A stretch of 21,788 nucleotides of DNA from CAYVMN01 sp964452575 (GTDB taxonomy: Bacteria; Desulfobacterota; DSM-4660; Desulfatiglandales; Desulfatiglandaceae): positions 1-21,788 of the forward strand of contig CAYVMN010000056.1 of NCBI GenBank assembly GCA_964452575.1, read 5' to 3'. The notes under the pieces are model-generated. The model was not told the DNA's origin and did not search any database. It saw nothing but the letters and a program-made list of their open reading frames with translations. Position numbers and translations under genes: made by a program. Of this stretch, positions 9,115 through 17,437 are shown one piece after another; position 1 is the first letter of the stretch, and each line of letters begins with the position of its first letter.

Positions 9115-10569
9115 CTATTCCCATACCTTCAGGGTCAGGTAGATGGTGACCCCTTGGCGCTTGATCAAGAAAAGCACCGTATCCCCAGGTTTGTAAGACC
9201 CGATCTTTCGTTTGAATTGCGCAAGGTCTTTTATTGGAACCTGGTCTACTTCAAGGATGATGTCTCCTGGCTGCACACCCGCTTCGGCTGCCGGGCTGTC
9301 GGCCGCAACCTCCACGACAACCAGTCCGCTCGTCTCAGAAAAGCCGAAATACCTAGCAATCTCGGGCGTAAGCTGCTCTACGTTCATGCCGAGATTGGGT
9401 TCGGTCTTGGCTTTGCCAACCTCCTGAGGCTGTTCTCCCTCTTCGAGTTCCCCAATCTTCACCTGAAGACTCTTTGTTTGGCCTTTCCGGATGACCTTAA
9501 CCGTCACGGTTTTGCCCACAGGGGTTGATGCTACCATGTACGGAAGGTCATTCGATTCTTTGACCGCTTTTCCGCCAAAGGAGACGATCACATCCCCCCG
9601 CTTGATGCCGGCCCTGTCGGCCGGTCCCCCGTCTGTCACGTCTCCCACTAGGGCACCTTTCTCATCTTTGAGACCCAGTTTATCCTTTAGCCCTGGGGTG
9701 ATTCCTTGAATCATGACTCCCAGCCAGCCCCTTACCACTTTCCCTCTTTTTAGCTGGGGGAGAAGGTCCTTAGCCATATTGATGGGAATGGCGAATCCTA
9801 TGCCTATGCTACCCCCGCTCTGAGAGAAAATGGCTGAATTGATGCCGATCACCTCTCCCGCGGTATTCAGCAGCGGCCCTCCGCTATTGCCGGGATTGAT
9901 GGAGGCATCCGTCTGGATAAAGTTGTCGTAGGCCCCTGCGCCGATTTGTCTGTACTTGGCGCTGACAATGCCTGCCGTGACCGTATTGCCCAGGCCGAAG
10001 GGATTGCCGATGGCCACCACCCAGTCTCCCACCTCGAGCTTATCTGAATCACCCAAAGGAAGAGGGCTCAGCGGGGAGTCCAGTTTAATTTTGATGAGGG
10101 CCAAGTCGGTCTTGGGATCCCGCCCAACGGTCTTGCCAGGAAATTCCCGTTTGTCAGCCAGCACAACTTTGATTTCATCGGCCTTTTCAACCACGTGGTT
10201 GTTGGTCAATATAAAACCCTCCTTGTCAATGATAAATCCGGTACCTAAGCCCCTCTGCCTAAAATCCTTAGGCATCTGGTCTCCAAAGAACCGTTCAAAA
10301 AAATCTCTGAGAGGATCATCCGGGCCAAACGGCGTAGGAGTTTGTCCCCCTCCCTTCAGGACCTTTACTACACTGACATTCACCACTGATGGGCTGGCCT
10401 TATTGACCAGTTCTGAAAATGACCCGGGATTGGTTAAGGGGACCGGCTTCGCTTCGGCCTGAATCGTTGAAACCGGCACTGAAAGCAAAATAGAGAAGAA
10501 TAGAACCATGAGGCATATGGCCCAACCACTACTCCCCTTTTTCATTGAACCATACCTTTCTTCATACAT
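9115..10569 (-). CDS. degP: Periplasmic serine endoprotease, Do/HtrA/DegP family
   Basis: 484 residues from the ATG at 10569. A TTG 15 bases further upstream is rejected because AAGGAGG sits five bases before this ATG. A signal peptide or anchor follows (about 15-38, AICLMVLFFSILLS). The trypsin-like domain has a complete catalytic triad: His125 in TNNHVV, Asp155 in KTDLALIK, and Ser229 in NPGNSGGP. Two PDZ domains follow (about 265-355 and 385-480), each with a GI.RGD or GV.PGD carboxylate-binding-type loop. The enzyme degrades or refolds damaged envelope proteins. It lies between maeA and glgP with about 190-base and 270-base gaps, so it is probably transcribed on its own and stress-regulated, although I see no clear heat-shock promoter. 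Confidence 0.96.
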   Translation of the reverse strand: MYEERYGSMKKGSSGWAICLMVLFFSILLSVPVSTIQAEAKPVPLTNPGSFSELVNKASPSVVNVSVVKVLKGGGQTPTPFGPDDPLRDFFERFFGDQMPKDFRQRGLGTGFIIDKEGFILTNNHVVEKADEIKVVLADKREFPGKTVGRDPKTDLALIKIKLDSPLSPLPLGDSDKLEVGDWVVAIGNPFGLGNTVTAGIVSAKYRQIGAGAYDNFIQTDASINPGNSGGPLLNTAGEVIGINSAIFSQSGGSIGIGFAIPINMAKDLLPQLKRGKVVRGWLGVMIQGITPGLKDKLGLKDEKGALVGDVTDGGPADRAGIKRGDVIVSFGGKAVKESNDLPYMVASTPVGKTVTVKVIRKGQTKSLQVKIGELEEGEQPQEVGKAKTEPNLGMNVEQLTPEIARYFGFSETSGLVVVEVAADSPAAEAGVQPGDIILEVDQVPIKDLAQFKRKIGSYKPGDTVLFLIKRQGVTIYLTLKVWE

Positions 10570-10574
10570 AAGAG

Positions 10575-10581
10575 CCTCCTT
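10575..10581 (-). promoter_or_regulatory. Ribosome binding site fixing the start of degP
   Basis: AAGGAGG on the minus strand, five bases before the ATG at 10569. It overlaps the alternative upstream TTG reading, which it argues against. Confidence 0.7.
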
Positions 10582-10742
10582 CAATTGCCCTGTCTTAAGG
10601 GCCGTTAATGGTTTTGTTGATTGATGAACCGTCTAAAACTCCTTTGATTCTACTCACAAATTCGCCTTGCCGTCTCTGCCAGCCGAGTCGAATAGCCTAT
10701 CTCATTGTCATACTCGAATGGAAAAAATAGCCTTACAATAAT

Positions 10743-10762
10743 AAGGAAAATCCGTTTTCCTT
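10743..10762 (-). terminator. Hairpin 10 bases after the malic enzyme stop
   Basis: Perfect 8-bp stem AAGGAAAA/TTTTCCTT with a 4-base loop, followed on the minus strand by ATTATTG rather than a clean T-run. Its position just after maeA fits a weak intrinsic terminator or a 3'-end stabilising hairpin. It would separate maeA from degP. Confidence 0.45.
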
Positions 10763-10771
10763 GGAGACGGC

Positions 10772-12604
10772 CTAAGTATTTTTATACCCATCTCCAATGC
10801 CAAATCCCCCGTTCACATAGTTCTCGTATTTGGGTTCATACATCTGGGATCTGATATGGGCTGAGAGGTCTTCAGGCCTCGTCTCCGTTGCTAGGCCGGA
10901 ATTGTAGGCCACCTCTGCAACCGCTTCTGCGATTGCCGCAGAGACATCCCTGATTCTGGCCAGCCGCGGATAGATACGCCCTTGCGCAAGATCAGCCGCT
11001 GTAACTTCATGGGCCAACGTCTTTGCGGCGGCCAGAAACATCTCGTCTGTCACCAGTCTGGCTCTGGTTGCTACAACGCCCAGACCAAGACCGGGAAAGA
11101 TATAAACGTTATTTCCCTGGGCGGGCAACAATGTCTTGCCATTCACCTTCACCGGATCAAAGGGACTGCCGCTCGCAAATATGCAGCGGCCCTGAGTCCA
11201 GGCATAAGCTTCCTGAGCAGTGCATTCAGACAGGGAGGTCGGGTTTGAAAGCGCGAAAACGATGGGTCTGTCGTTGAGCCTTGCCATGGCTTCCAGAACC
11301 GGGCGTGTGAAAGTGCCCGGCCTTCCGGAAACGCCTATGATCGCCGTCGGCAGCAACGATTCAATAGCAGCAAGAAAATCAGGGAGAAATGGATAGTCAT
11401 GGGCGTATGAGCGCTTGTGCTCGGCCAGATCGTTGCGGCTTTTCACCACCAGGCCTTTGGAGTCCACAAACCAGCAACGGCTCCGGGCCTCCTCTTCTTC
11501 CATACCCTCTTTGACCATCGCGTAAACGATCAGATCGCCAATGCCGGTTCCTGCTTCTCCGGCGCCGAGAAAAAGGATCTTTTGATCCTTGAGCGTCCTG
11601 CCGGTGACGCGAAAGGCAGAGAACAAACCTGCCAGCGCTACCGCTGCCGTGCCCTGGATGTCGTCGTTGAAGGCGCACATTCGGTCCCGGTAATTTTTCA
11701 GGAGACGAAAGGCGTTCACATTAGCAAAATCCTCAAACTGGATAAGGGAACGAGGAAAAATTTCCTCAACGGCCAGTATGAATTCCTCAATGAAATCATC
11801 GTAGGGATTTCCCCGGAGACGCCTTTGCTTGAGGCCGATATAAAGAGGGTCGCTCAGGAGCGCTTGATTCTCTGTCCCTACATCGAGGCTTACGGCAAGG
11901 CAGGCTGACGGGTGAATGCCGGCACAAGCCGTGTAAAGGGCGAGTTTTCCTACGGGAATCCCCATCCCATCGGCACCAAGGTCTCCGAGCCCGAGGATCC
12001 TCTCTCCATCAGTGACGACTATTATCCGCACATCTTTGTGCGGCCAGTTGCGCAAGGAACGTCCTATCTGTCCCTTATCACGAGCAGAGATGAAGATACC
12101 CCTTGGCCTCTGATAGATATGGGCATATACCTCACAAGCCCTTCCTACTGTCGGGGTATATACGATCGGCACCAGTTCCTCAATGTTATTGAAGAGGACC
12201 CTGTAAAACAACGTTCTGTTTCGGTCCTGGAGAGACATCAAAAAGACATATCTTTCAAGGTCGCTTGGTTTGGCTCGGACATTTTCGATAACACGCCCGG
12301 CCTGTTCGTCCTGAGAAAGGACACGTGGTGGCAGGAGGCCCCTGAGACCAAGCATGTCCCGTTCTTCTTCCGTAAATGCGGTTCCTTTGTTCAAGACCGG
12401 ATCATTGAGTAGGGCTGCTCCGACTGGGAAGCCTGGTTTGCCCGCTTGGACCCTCGCTCTGAGTCTTTCGTCCCAAAGATGGCTTTTCTTGCGGAGAGAT
12501 TCCAGATTGATGTAGTCCAGAAATCTGGACAGGCTATCAGCGTCCACCAGATCCTTATCGAATCGAATGACAATAGACTGATTTTCAAATGTGAGTTCAT
12601 ACAT
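10772..12604 (-). CDS. maeA: NAD(P)-dependent malic enzyme with an extra N-terminal module
   Basis: 610 residues, against about 560-565 for bacterial NAD-malic enzymes of this class. The enzyme oxidatively decarboxylates malate to pyruvate + CO2. The enzyme proper begins at about residue 62 (LLNDPVLNKGTAFTEEER) and contains the catalytic Tyr149 (VYTPTVG), Lys220 (GIPVGKLALYTA), metal ligands in FEDFA (about 290-294) and NDDIQGTAAV (about 313-322), and the nucleotide fold GAGEAGTG (about 347-354). The first 45 or so residues (IVIRFDKDLVDADSLSRFLD, then RKKSHL) are foreign to malic enzymes. They resemble small antitoxin-like proteins, which is my impression only. The ATG at 12604 has a GGGAG site and an adjacent AAGGA, and no good internal start exists before residue 84, so the fused form is probably what is translated. 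Confidence 0.93.
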   Translation of the reverse strand: MYELTFENQSIVIRFDKDLVDADSLSRFLDYINLESLRKKSHLWDERLRARVQAGKPGFPVGAALLNDPVLNKGTAFTEEERDMLGLRGLLPPRVLSQDEQAGRVIENVRAKPSDLERYVFLMSLQDRNRTLFYRVLFNNIEELVPIVYTPTVGRACEVYAHIYQRPRGIFISARDKGQIGRSLRNWPHKDVRIIVVTDGERILGLGDLGADGMGIPVGKLALYTACAGIHPSACLAVSLDVGTENQALLSDPLYIGLKQRRLRGNPYDDFIEEFILAVEEIFPRSLIQFEDFANVNAFRLLKNYRDRMCAFNDDIQGTAAVALAGLFSAFRVTGRTLKDQKILFLGAGEAGTGIGDLIVYAMVKEGMEEEEARSRCWFVDSKGLVVKSRNDLAEHKRSYAHDYPFLPDFLAAIESLLPTAIIGVSGRPGTFTRPVLEAMARLNDRPIVFALSNPTSLSECTAQEAYAWTQGRCIFASGSPFDPVKVNGKTLLPAQGNNVYIFPGLGLGVVATRARLVTDEMFLAAAKTLAHEVTAADLAQGRIYPRLARIRDVSAAIAEAVAEVAYNSGLATETRPEDLSAHIRSQMYEPKYENYVNGGFGIGDGYKNT

Positions 12605-12674
12605 TCCTTGTCTTTTCTCCCTTTCACTTCATTGTTTGAAGCCTGGTCCTATGGGCTGGGTCAAAAAAAGGTAC

Positions 12675-12824
12675 CTATGCCAAGAAAGCGAACCAGTAAC
12701 AGAAACAAGCGATGCTGCCCTCAGATTGGGCCTCCAGTCTCTTATTCGCCCCTTCCGCAACGGCTTCCGCCATACGGTGAATATGTCCATACATGGAATG
12801 GTAGACGATCAGAACCTTGAAGAC
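12675..12824 (-). pseudogene. wrbA: Remnant of wrbA (flavodoxin-like NAD(P)H:quinone oxidoreductase) with the middle deleted
   Basis: The frame reads VFKVLIVYHSMYGHIHRMAE and continues AVAEGANKRLEAQ, an unmistakable WrbA N-terminus including the FMN phosphate-binding loop (SMYGHI). WrbA is normally about 200 residues; this frame stops after about 49. The last residues (SEGSIACFCYWFAFLA) can be aligned loosely with the usual WrbA C-terminus (SE..LA.ARFQG..VA), which would mean an internal deletion joining the two ends. The N-terminal identification is strong; the C-terminal one is tentative. No start codon sits at the expected position, and the 5' end overlaps the last codons of the upstream membrane protein gene in another frame. 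Not functional as a flavoprotein. Confidence 0.75.
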
Positions 12825-13783
12825 GGCATATGCCGCAGGACTTCGCTCGATTTGAATTCGCTCAGCCAAAGGGTCACCATGCCCAACAATACCATCGGGA
12901 CGACCTCCACCATATGATACACGACTGCGAAGCTCATGCCAATTTCGGCATCAAGCCCGAAAACTTTCAAGGCGGCTATTATTGAGAGCTCAAAACCTCC
13001 TAAATTAGCTGGCGTGCTCACGAGCGCAATTCCCAGATTTGAGAACACTAAGACAACAAACGCCCCCATCAACGGCAACTCCAAGGCAAATGCTCTGAAC
13101 ATCGCCAGTACCATCACCCACCTTACACTCCACGACAATATGGAAAGCATGCTTGTGGGAAACAGAATGCCGAGGTCTTTCAGACCCGAAAGTCCTTCAA
13201 GAAAGCGACTCACCTGCTCAGCGACTTTCTTGCCTGCTTTTACACGGACCTTCAGTTCCAACTTCCTCCTGAGTCTTATCAAAGCGAGAAGGGCCATCAC
13301 GCCAACACCTAGTCCGACTCCTGAAACAAAACCTGCCTGTTCAATGAATGCAGGTAGATGGAACAGCATGCCCGTAAAGGCCACCATACAAAGGAAAAAT
13401 GTGATGTCCAGAATGCGGTCGAGCATCAGTGTCGAAAAGGACCTGACAACGTCTAATTCTTCTTTCCGTGCAAGAAAATAGGCCCTGGCACCATCTCCGA
13501 GCCTTAAAGGCAGCAGCGTATTCCCCACTACACCCACCAAGATCGCGGCAAACGTGCTGCTGGTCCGCATCTGTTTCTTAACAGAGGACAATATCAAACG
13601 CCATCGCATCGCTTCAATCCACGTATTGACCATGTTTAGGAACAAGACAAAGCTCACCCAGATCCAGTCTATCCCAGCGAGGGCAGCCCAACTTTTTCTG
13701 AGATCCAGGCGGGCAATAATCAAAGCAAAAAGAACCCCCAGAATGACCACGATAACCCTTTGCTTCTTGCTTGTCCAGTTCAT
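12809..13783 (-). CDS. Integral membrane protein, LPG-synthase-TM / YbhN (UPF0104) family
   Basis: 324 residues with about seven or eight hydrophobic helices. Family marks are a tryptophan/arginine segment after helix 2 (NTWIEAMRWRLILS), the conserved loop LPLRLGDGARAYFLAR at about 92-107, LDRILDITFF at about 122-131, and TPANLGGFELSIIAAL at about 257-272. The family (PF03706) includes the flippase half of MprF and proteins next to glycosyltransferases. It is thought to move lipid-linked molecules across the membrane. The ATG overlaps the stop of the deacetylase gene (ATGA), so translation is coupled. The final residues (HMPSSRF) may be a run-on tail created where the wrbA remnant was joined. 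The neighbouring GT4 and deacetylase suggest it handles a modified glycolipid; the substrate is unknown. Confidence 0.82.
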   Translation of the reverse strand: MNWTSKKQRVIVVILGVLFALIIARLDLRKSWAALAGIDWIWVSFVLFLNMVNTWIEAMRWRLILSSVKKQMRTSSTFAAILVGVVGNTLLPLRLGDGARAYFLARKEELDVVRSFSTLMLDRILDITFFLCMVAFTGMLFHLPAFIEQAGFVSGVGLGVGVMALLALIRLRRKLELKVRVKAGKKVAEQVSRFLEGLSGLKDLGILFPTSMLSILSWSVRWVMVLAMFRAFALELPLMGAFVVLVFSNLGIALVSTPANLGGFELSIIAALKVFGLDAEIGMSFAVVYHMVEVVPMVLLGMVTLWLSEFKSSEVLRHMPSSRF

Positions 13784-14595
13784 CTCCAGCTCGCCTCTTG
13801 TATCATATCCGAAAGTTTGAGGAATTTGTATCCTAATCGCTGGGCCTCCTTAACGATCACTGGGAGGGCCTCCACCAGCTGGCTTGCATCGGCACCGTGC
13901 TGGGTTCCACAGCCGTCATGAAACAACAACACACATCCGTTCTTGAGACCCTTCAAAGTGCGTTGTACGATCACATCCGCTCCCGGACGATCCGTGTCCC
14001 ATACACCCAACGTCCAAGCAACAGGCGTGCATCCTGCTGTAAGGGCACTTCTATTGAGCCACGGGTTCCTCCATCCATGGGGCGCTCTGAAAAGTCTTGG
14101 TCTGGCGCCTGAAATCTTCTCGACCAGGTCGGTGGTTTTCTGGATCTGATCACGGATGTAACTCGGCGACTTAAGCGGGAGCACTTCGTGGTTGTAAGTA
14201 TGGTTTCCAATTTCGTGTCCCTCCGTAACCGCTCTTCTGACCATGTCAGGAAATCTCTCGGCTCTTTCACCCAACACAAAGAATGTGGCCTTAACATCGA
14301 GTGATTTTAGGATATCTAGGATTCTGGAAGAATAGGGTTCGTTGGGCCCATCGTCGAATGTAATGGAAATGGCGAACAAATCCTTCGGGCCTTTCCAAAA
14401 GATCCTTCCAAAAACCGGGGCACTCCTGTCAAATACTGCGTAAATGAGCAACAACTCCACTATCAGGAATCCACCAATGCCAAGCATCAGTTGTTCAAGA
14501 GTCGGGCCTGAGAACCAAACCAGAGGTCCAGTTATCCCAGTGGCAGCCGCCCCTGCAAATGAGGTTATCGCGACGAGGATTCTGAGTGCCATCAC
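13780..14595 (-). CDS. Membrane-anchored polysaccharide deacetylase, NodB-homology domain (CE4)
   Basis: 271 residues. Two N-terminal hydrophobic segments (about 5-28 and 36-55) anchor a NodB domain. The five CE4 motifs are visible: TFDDGP (Asp81/Asp82), NHTYNHE (His132/His136), RAPHGWRNP (about 170-178), GVWDTDRPGAD (about 197-207) and LLFHDG (His226). The metal-binding Asp-His-His set is therefore intact. CE4 enzymes remove N- or O-acyl groups from glycans, or from lipid-linked sugars as in ArnD. The start is GTG or the next codon ATG; both overlap the stop of the GT4 gene. Placement between a GT4 and a flippase-like protein suggests it acts on a lipid-linked sugar made by the GT4. That is inference. 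Confidence 0.9.
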   Translation of the reverse strand: MMALRILVAITSFAGAAATGITGPLVWFSGPTLEQLMLGIGGFLIVELLLIYAVFDRSAPVFGRIFWKGPKDLFAISITFDDGPNEPYSSRILDILKSLDVKATFFVLGERAERFPDMVRRAVTEGHEIGNHTYNHEVLPLKSPSYIRDQIQKTTDLVEKISGARPRLFRAPHGWRNPWLNRSALTAGCTPVAWTLGVWDTDRPGADVIVQRTLKGLKNGCVLLFHDGCGTQHGADASQLVEALPVIVKEAQRLGYKFLKLSDMIQEASWR

Positions 14596-15716
14596 CTTGT
14601 GACAATTTCCTCATAGTAATCTGCAATATCACACACAACGCTGTCCCATGAGTATCTCAACGCTTTCATCCTTCCATTGAGGCCCATATTCTTCCTCAAT
14701 TGCCCATCTCTGAGAAGGGTAAGTATCGCCTTTGCGAAGGCGTCCTGGTTGTTCGGTGGCACAAGGAAACCTTCATCTTGACTCATAATATCTCGATAGC
14801 CACGATTTTCTGTGGCCACGATTGGCTTTCCGGAGGCCATTGCCTCAAGGAGCGTGACGCCAAAAGAGGCCTTCGTCACCGGAGAGCAAAACACGTCACA
14901 ACTTGCGTAAAACAACGGCCGTCTATCTCTGACGAGCCCTGCAAAATGGACGTCCGATTCCAGCCACCTCGGCAAAATCCTCCTGTAGTACGGCCTAAGC
15001 GGGCCATCACCGACAATAATTAGGCGGACTGCCGGAAACTCGGTCTTGACGAGTTCAAATGTCCGAAACATAAAGGCCAATCCGTTACGGGGATCAAACC
15101 TGCTGACGAAAAGCAGGTTCATCTTGTCATCCCTAAAATTGTCAAGTGCTGAAACATCGGGGTTGAATTGCATCGTGTCCACGCCATTAGGGATGATTCG
15201 GGCACGAAGATTGAAATACCTGCGCAACGCTTTTACACAGCTTTCGGATACGGCAATCTGGCCGTTGAGCCGATTGAGACCCCGCTGGATCGTTCTTTTG
15301 AAAATGGCATACAGCGAGCTCCTGTCAAAATACGTGTGAAATGTGCCAACAACAGGGCACTTCGCTTCGAGTAGGGCCAGTGGCGGCAAAGTGGGGACAA
15401 TGGGCGAGTGGAGATGGAGCAATTCAAATTTTTCTTCCTTGAAAATCGCCCTCATCTTGGCCCTCAGGTTTGCCCCTGCCGTTAGATGAGCGAAAGATCC
15501 ATTAGAGAAGACTGGAACACTTACACCAATGCGTATGACATCAGGTTCAGTTGTCTCATGGGGCTTGTGCACGAGGTTCCTGAGCCAGCCGGAGTGAGAG
15601 GTGATGATCTTAACCTCGTGTCCCATGTTTTCCAGCCATATTTTGGTGTTATGGACGCTTTCACTGATTCCGCCGAGTATGGGGTAGTAGTACTCGGTGA
15701 CGATACCTATTTTCAC
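14592..15716 (-). CDS. Glycosyltransferase family 4, PimA/PimB-like
   Basis: 374 residues, a normal GT-B fold length. The N-terminal acceptor domain starts with the glycine loop PILGGISESVHNT, followed by HLHSPIVPTLPPLA and VGTFHTYFDRS. The C-terminal nucleotide-sugar domain has VSRFDPRNGL, IVGDGPLRPYYRR and the donor loop KASFGVTLLEAMASGKPIVA. In that loop the first glutamate of the usual EX7E motif is Ala; I recall such variants among PimA-like enzymes, and the second Glu is kept. The start is GTG with GGAG seven bases upstream. The stop overlaps the next gene. The family transfers sugars to lipid or glycan acceptors at the cytoplasmic face. It heads a three-gene translationally coupled unit and lies just downstream of the mprF remnant. 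Confidence 0.9.
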   Translation of the reverse strand: MKIGIVTEYYYPILGGISESVHNTKIWLENMGHEVKIITSHSGWLRNLVHKPHETTEPDVIRIGVSVPVFSNGSFAHLTAGANLRAKMRAIFKEEKFELLHLHSPIVPTLPPLALLEAKCPVVGTFHTYFDRSSLYAIFKRTIQRGLNRLNGQIAVSESCVKALRRYFNLRARIIPNGVDTMQFNPDVSALDNFRDDKMNLLFVSRFDPRNGLAFMFRTFELVKTEFPAVRLIIVGDGPLRPYYRRILPRWLESDVHFAGLVRDRRPLFYASCDVFCSPVTKASFGVTLLEAMASGKPIVATENRGYRDIMSQDEGFLVPPNNQDAFAKAILTLLRDGQLRKNMGLNGRMKALRYSWDSVVCDIADYYEEIVTR

Positions 15717-15850
15717 GTTTTCTCCTCAAAAAATTGTTTTCGAGTGTCTGAAGCAACAGCAGGTCTCTCCTCTTTTCCTGAAGCAGAATACTAGTTCGAA
15801 GGTGTCATGACAAGTCGCAACTCCAGGGTCGGCAAGCGGAATAAGACATT

Positions 15851-16411
15851 TCATTTTGCAACCACCCCTTTCATGCCGCCTGAGATCAGAGAAGCGATAT
15901 TCGTGAGGATGAGGGGGATAGAGAGACCTCCTGGAGACGCAAGGTACTTTGGCTTCCACTCCGGATCAAACTTCTCTTTATACTGCCGCAAACCCTGGAA
16001 GTTGTAAAAATGTTCGCCATGACGGAAAATAAAAGCTCCGAGTCGGTTCCAAAACGGGGCAAGCTCATGGCCTTCAAGGCCGGACAGAGGTACCATCCCC
16101 AGACTGAACCACCGGTATCCCTCTCGCCTCCCCCAGAGCATGAGTTGGATGAAAAGAAACTCCATAATACCGTGGGGAGCCTCGGGGAGATAGCGCATGA
16201 GGCGGAAGGCGCGCTTCCTCCCCTATCTTGAGAAGGGTGAGTCCGAGATCCAAATACAAGGGATGCTTTTTATATTTCCAAGAAGGTCATGCAGATGGTA
16301 GACCCTTAGTTCGTGGTAGAGGACCACGAGAGCGATCGCAAAAAGAAACAGGCCAAAGAAGGGGCCGATTTTATGAATGAACTTTGCTTTCATTCTAATA
16401 CAGTTGCGCAT
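15851..16411 (-). pseudogene. mprF: mprF (phosphatidylglycerol lysyltransferase/flippase) remnant with two internal deletions
   Basis: MprF proteins (about 850 residues) add an amino acid to phosphatidylglycerol and flip the product, lowering surface charge. Three pieces remain in order. The first is the N-terminal end with its first helix (FFGLFLFAIALVVLYHELRV, then YHLHDLLGNIKSIP) at about 16411-16270. The second is a short catalytic-domain piece, LYLDLGLTLLKIGEEARLP, at about 16265-16205 in another frame. The third is the last 115 residues at about 16200-15851 in a third frame (MRYLPEAPHGIMEFLFIQLM, then GLRQYKEKFDPEWKPKYLAS). Roughly 650 residues are missing, including nearly all membrane helices. 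The deletions shift frame, so no bifunctional enzyme can be made. The separate YbhN-type protein at 12809-13783 is not the missing part. Confidence 0.88.
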
Positions 16412-16537
16412 CTAACAACATGTAGCAGCCATTACGAAATGTCATGCGTATTGAGAACGTCTGCTCCATCATTTCCCTTTTCCAAGATTGTGTTTTGTGG
16501 AGGTGTTCCAAACTACTGCATGAAATTTAGAAGTATT

Positions 16538-17263
16538 CTAGGCATGGCCTGATCGCAAGGGTCTAGCGCGTATTTCTTCCAGGAGTTCAAGTTGTATTTC
16601 TTGAATCTCAACCAAACGCCCCCATTGGCGAGACAGCAGATGGTCTATCTTCTGGTGTAAGTGTCGAATTTCAAGCTCCGCTTTCAGATTGATCTGATAG
16701 TCGTGTGCTCCTCTGAGACGGTCCTTAGCCTCCTGCCGATTCTGGCTCATCATGATGATAGGGGCCTGAATAGCGGCCAGGCAAGAGAGGACAAGATTCA
16801 AAAGGATATATGGATAAGGATCAAATGGTCTGGACAATAAGAATACAGAATTGAGTAAAACCCACAGAAATAGAATGCAGGCAAATATGATAAGAAATCT
16901 CCAACTTCCACCGAATGTGGCAAGTCTGTCGGAAAGCCACTCACCAAAGGTCACTGCCGACTCATATGTCTGGTCGATATGTGATGAAAGGATCTCATGC
17001 TTTTCAAGGCTTTCAACAACCTCCCTTTCCAATTCTGACAGTTCTCCCTTTTCTGCCTCGAGAATAGACCGTAGGTACTCATAGCGAAACTTATTCAGAT
17101 CATCCAGGCAGATAAATCCTTCAACAGACCAGTTGGGATAAGCCTTTGTGATTAGATCAACGACTACAGGCCGTATAAATGCAGCCGGCACAAGATCAGA
17201 CTCGGCAGCATCTTTGCCACAGATTTGGCAATGCACTTCTCGGGATGGAGGTTTGCTATTCAT
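16538..17263 (-). CDS. DUF1003 family membrane protein with N-terminal Cys cluster
   Basis: 241 residues. An N-terminal CxxC (Cys12/Cys15, VHCQICGKD) with a further Cys near residue 51 suggests a small metal- or redox-binding segment. A helical region follows (about 60-95). The DUF1003 core begins at about 108 (GEWLSDRLATFGGSWRFLII), with two membrane helices at about 122-143 and 150-170 and the signature YILLNLVLSCLAAIQAPIIM, then SQNRQEAKDRLR. The tail is helical and probably coiled coil (about 195-235). The biochemical function of the family is unknown to me. The ATG has AAGGAA eight bases upstream. Flanking genes are an isolated dedA and the mprF remnant. Confidence 0.9.
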   Translation of the reverse strand: MNSKPPSREVHCQICGKDAAESDLVPAAFIRPVVVDLITKAYPNWSVEGFICLDDLNKFRYEYLRSILEAEKGELSELEREVVESLEKHEILSSHIDQTYESAVTFGEWLSDRLATFGGSWRFLIIFACILFLWVLLNSVFLLSRPFDPYPYILLNLVLSCLAAIQAPIIMMSQNRQEAKDRLRGAHDYQINLKAELEIRHLHQKIDHLLSRQWGRLVEIQEIQLELLEEIRARPLRSGHA

Positions 17264-17437
17264 CTACGATTTCCTTCCATTGACGTTCTCACAATATATA
17301 TTGGGGTCACTCGACATCTGTTGGCCCATACATGTTTGGGGAAAAGTAATGCTTTCAGACAACAACGAAAACCCTATCAACTTATACATGCATTCTCTCC
17401 TCATTGAAGGATGAGCCTTCATTACTTATCTCTAAAT

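Noticed and set aside
11912..12412. Plus-strand open frame of 166 codons inside maeA
   Set aside because: Antisense to the well-conserved malic enzyme; no ribosome site or family match.
14820..14890. GT4 judged inactive because the first Glu of EX7E is Ala
   Set aside because: All other donor and acceptor motifs are intact and I recall similar variants in PimA-like proteins, so inactivity is not supported.
17405..17421. Hairpin TGAAGG-ATGAG-CCTTCA after dedA
   Set aside because: Only a 6-bp stem with no T-run on either strand; too weak to call a terminator.
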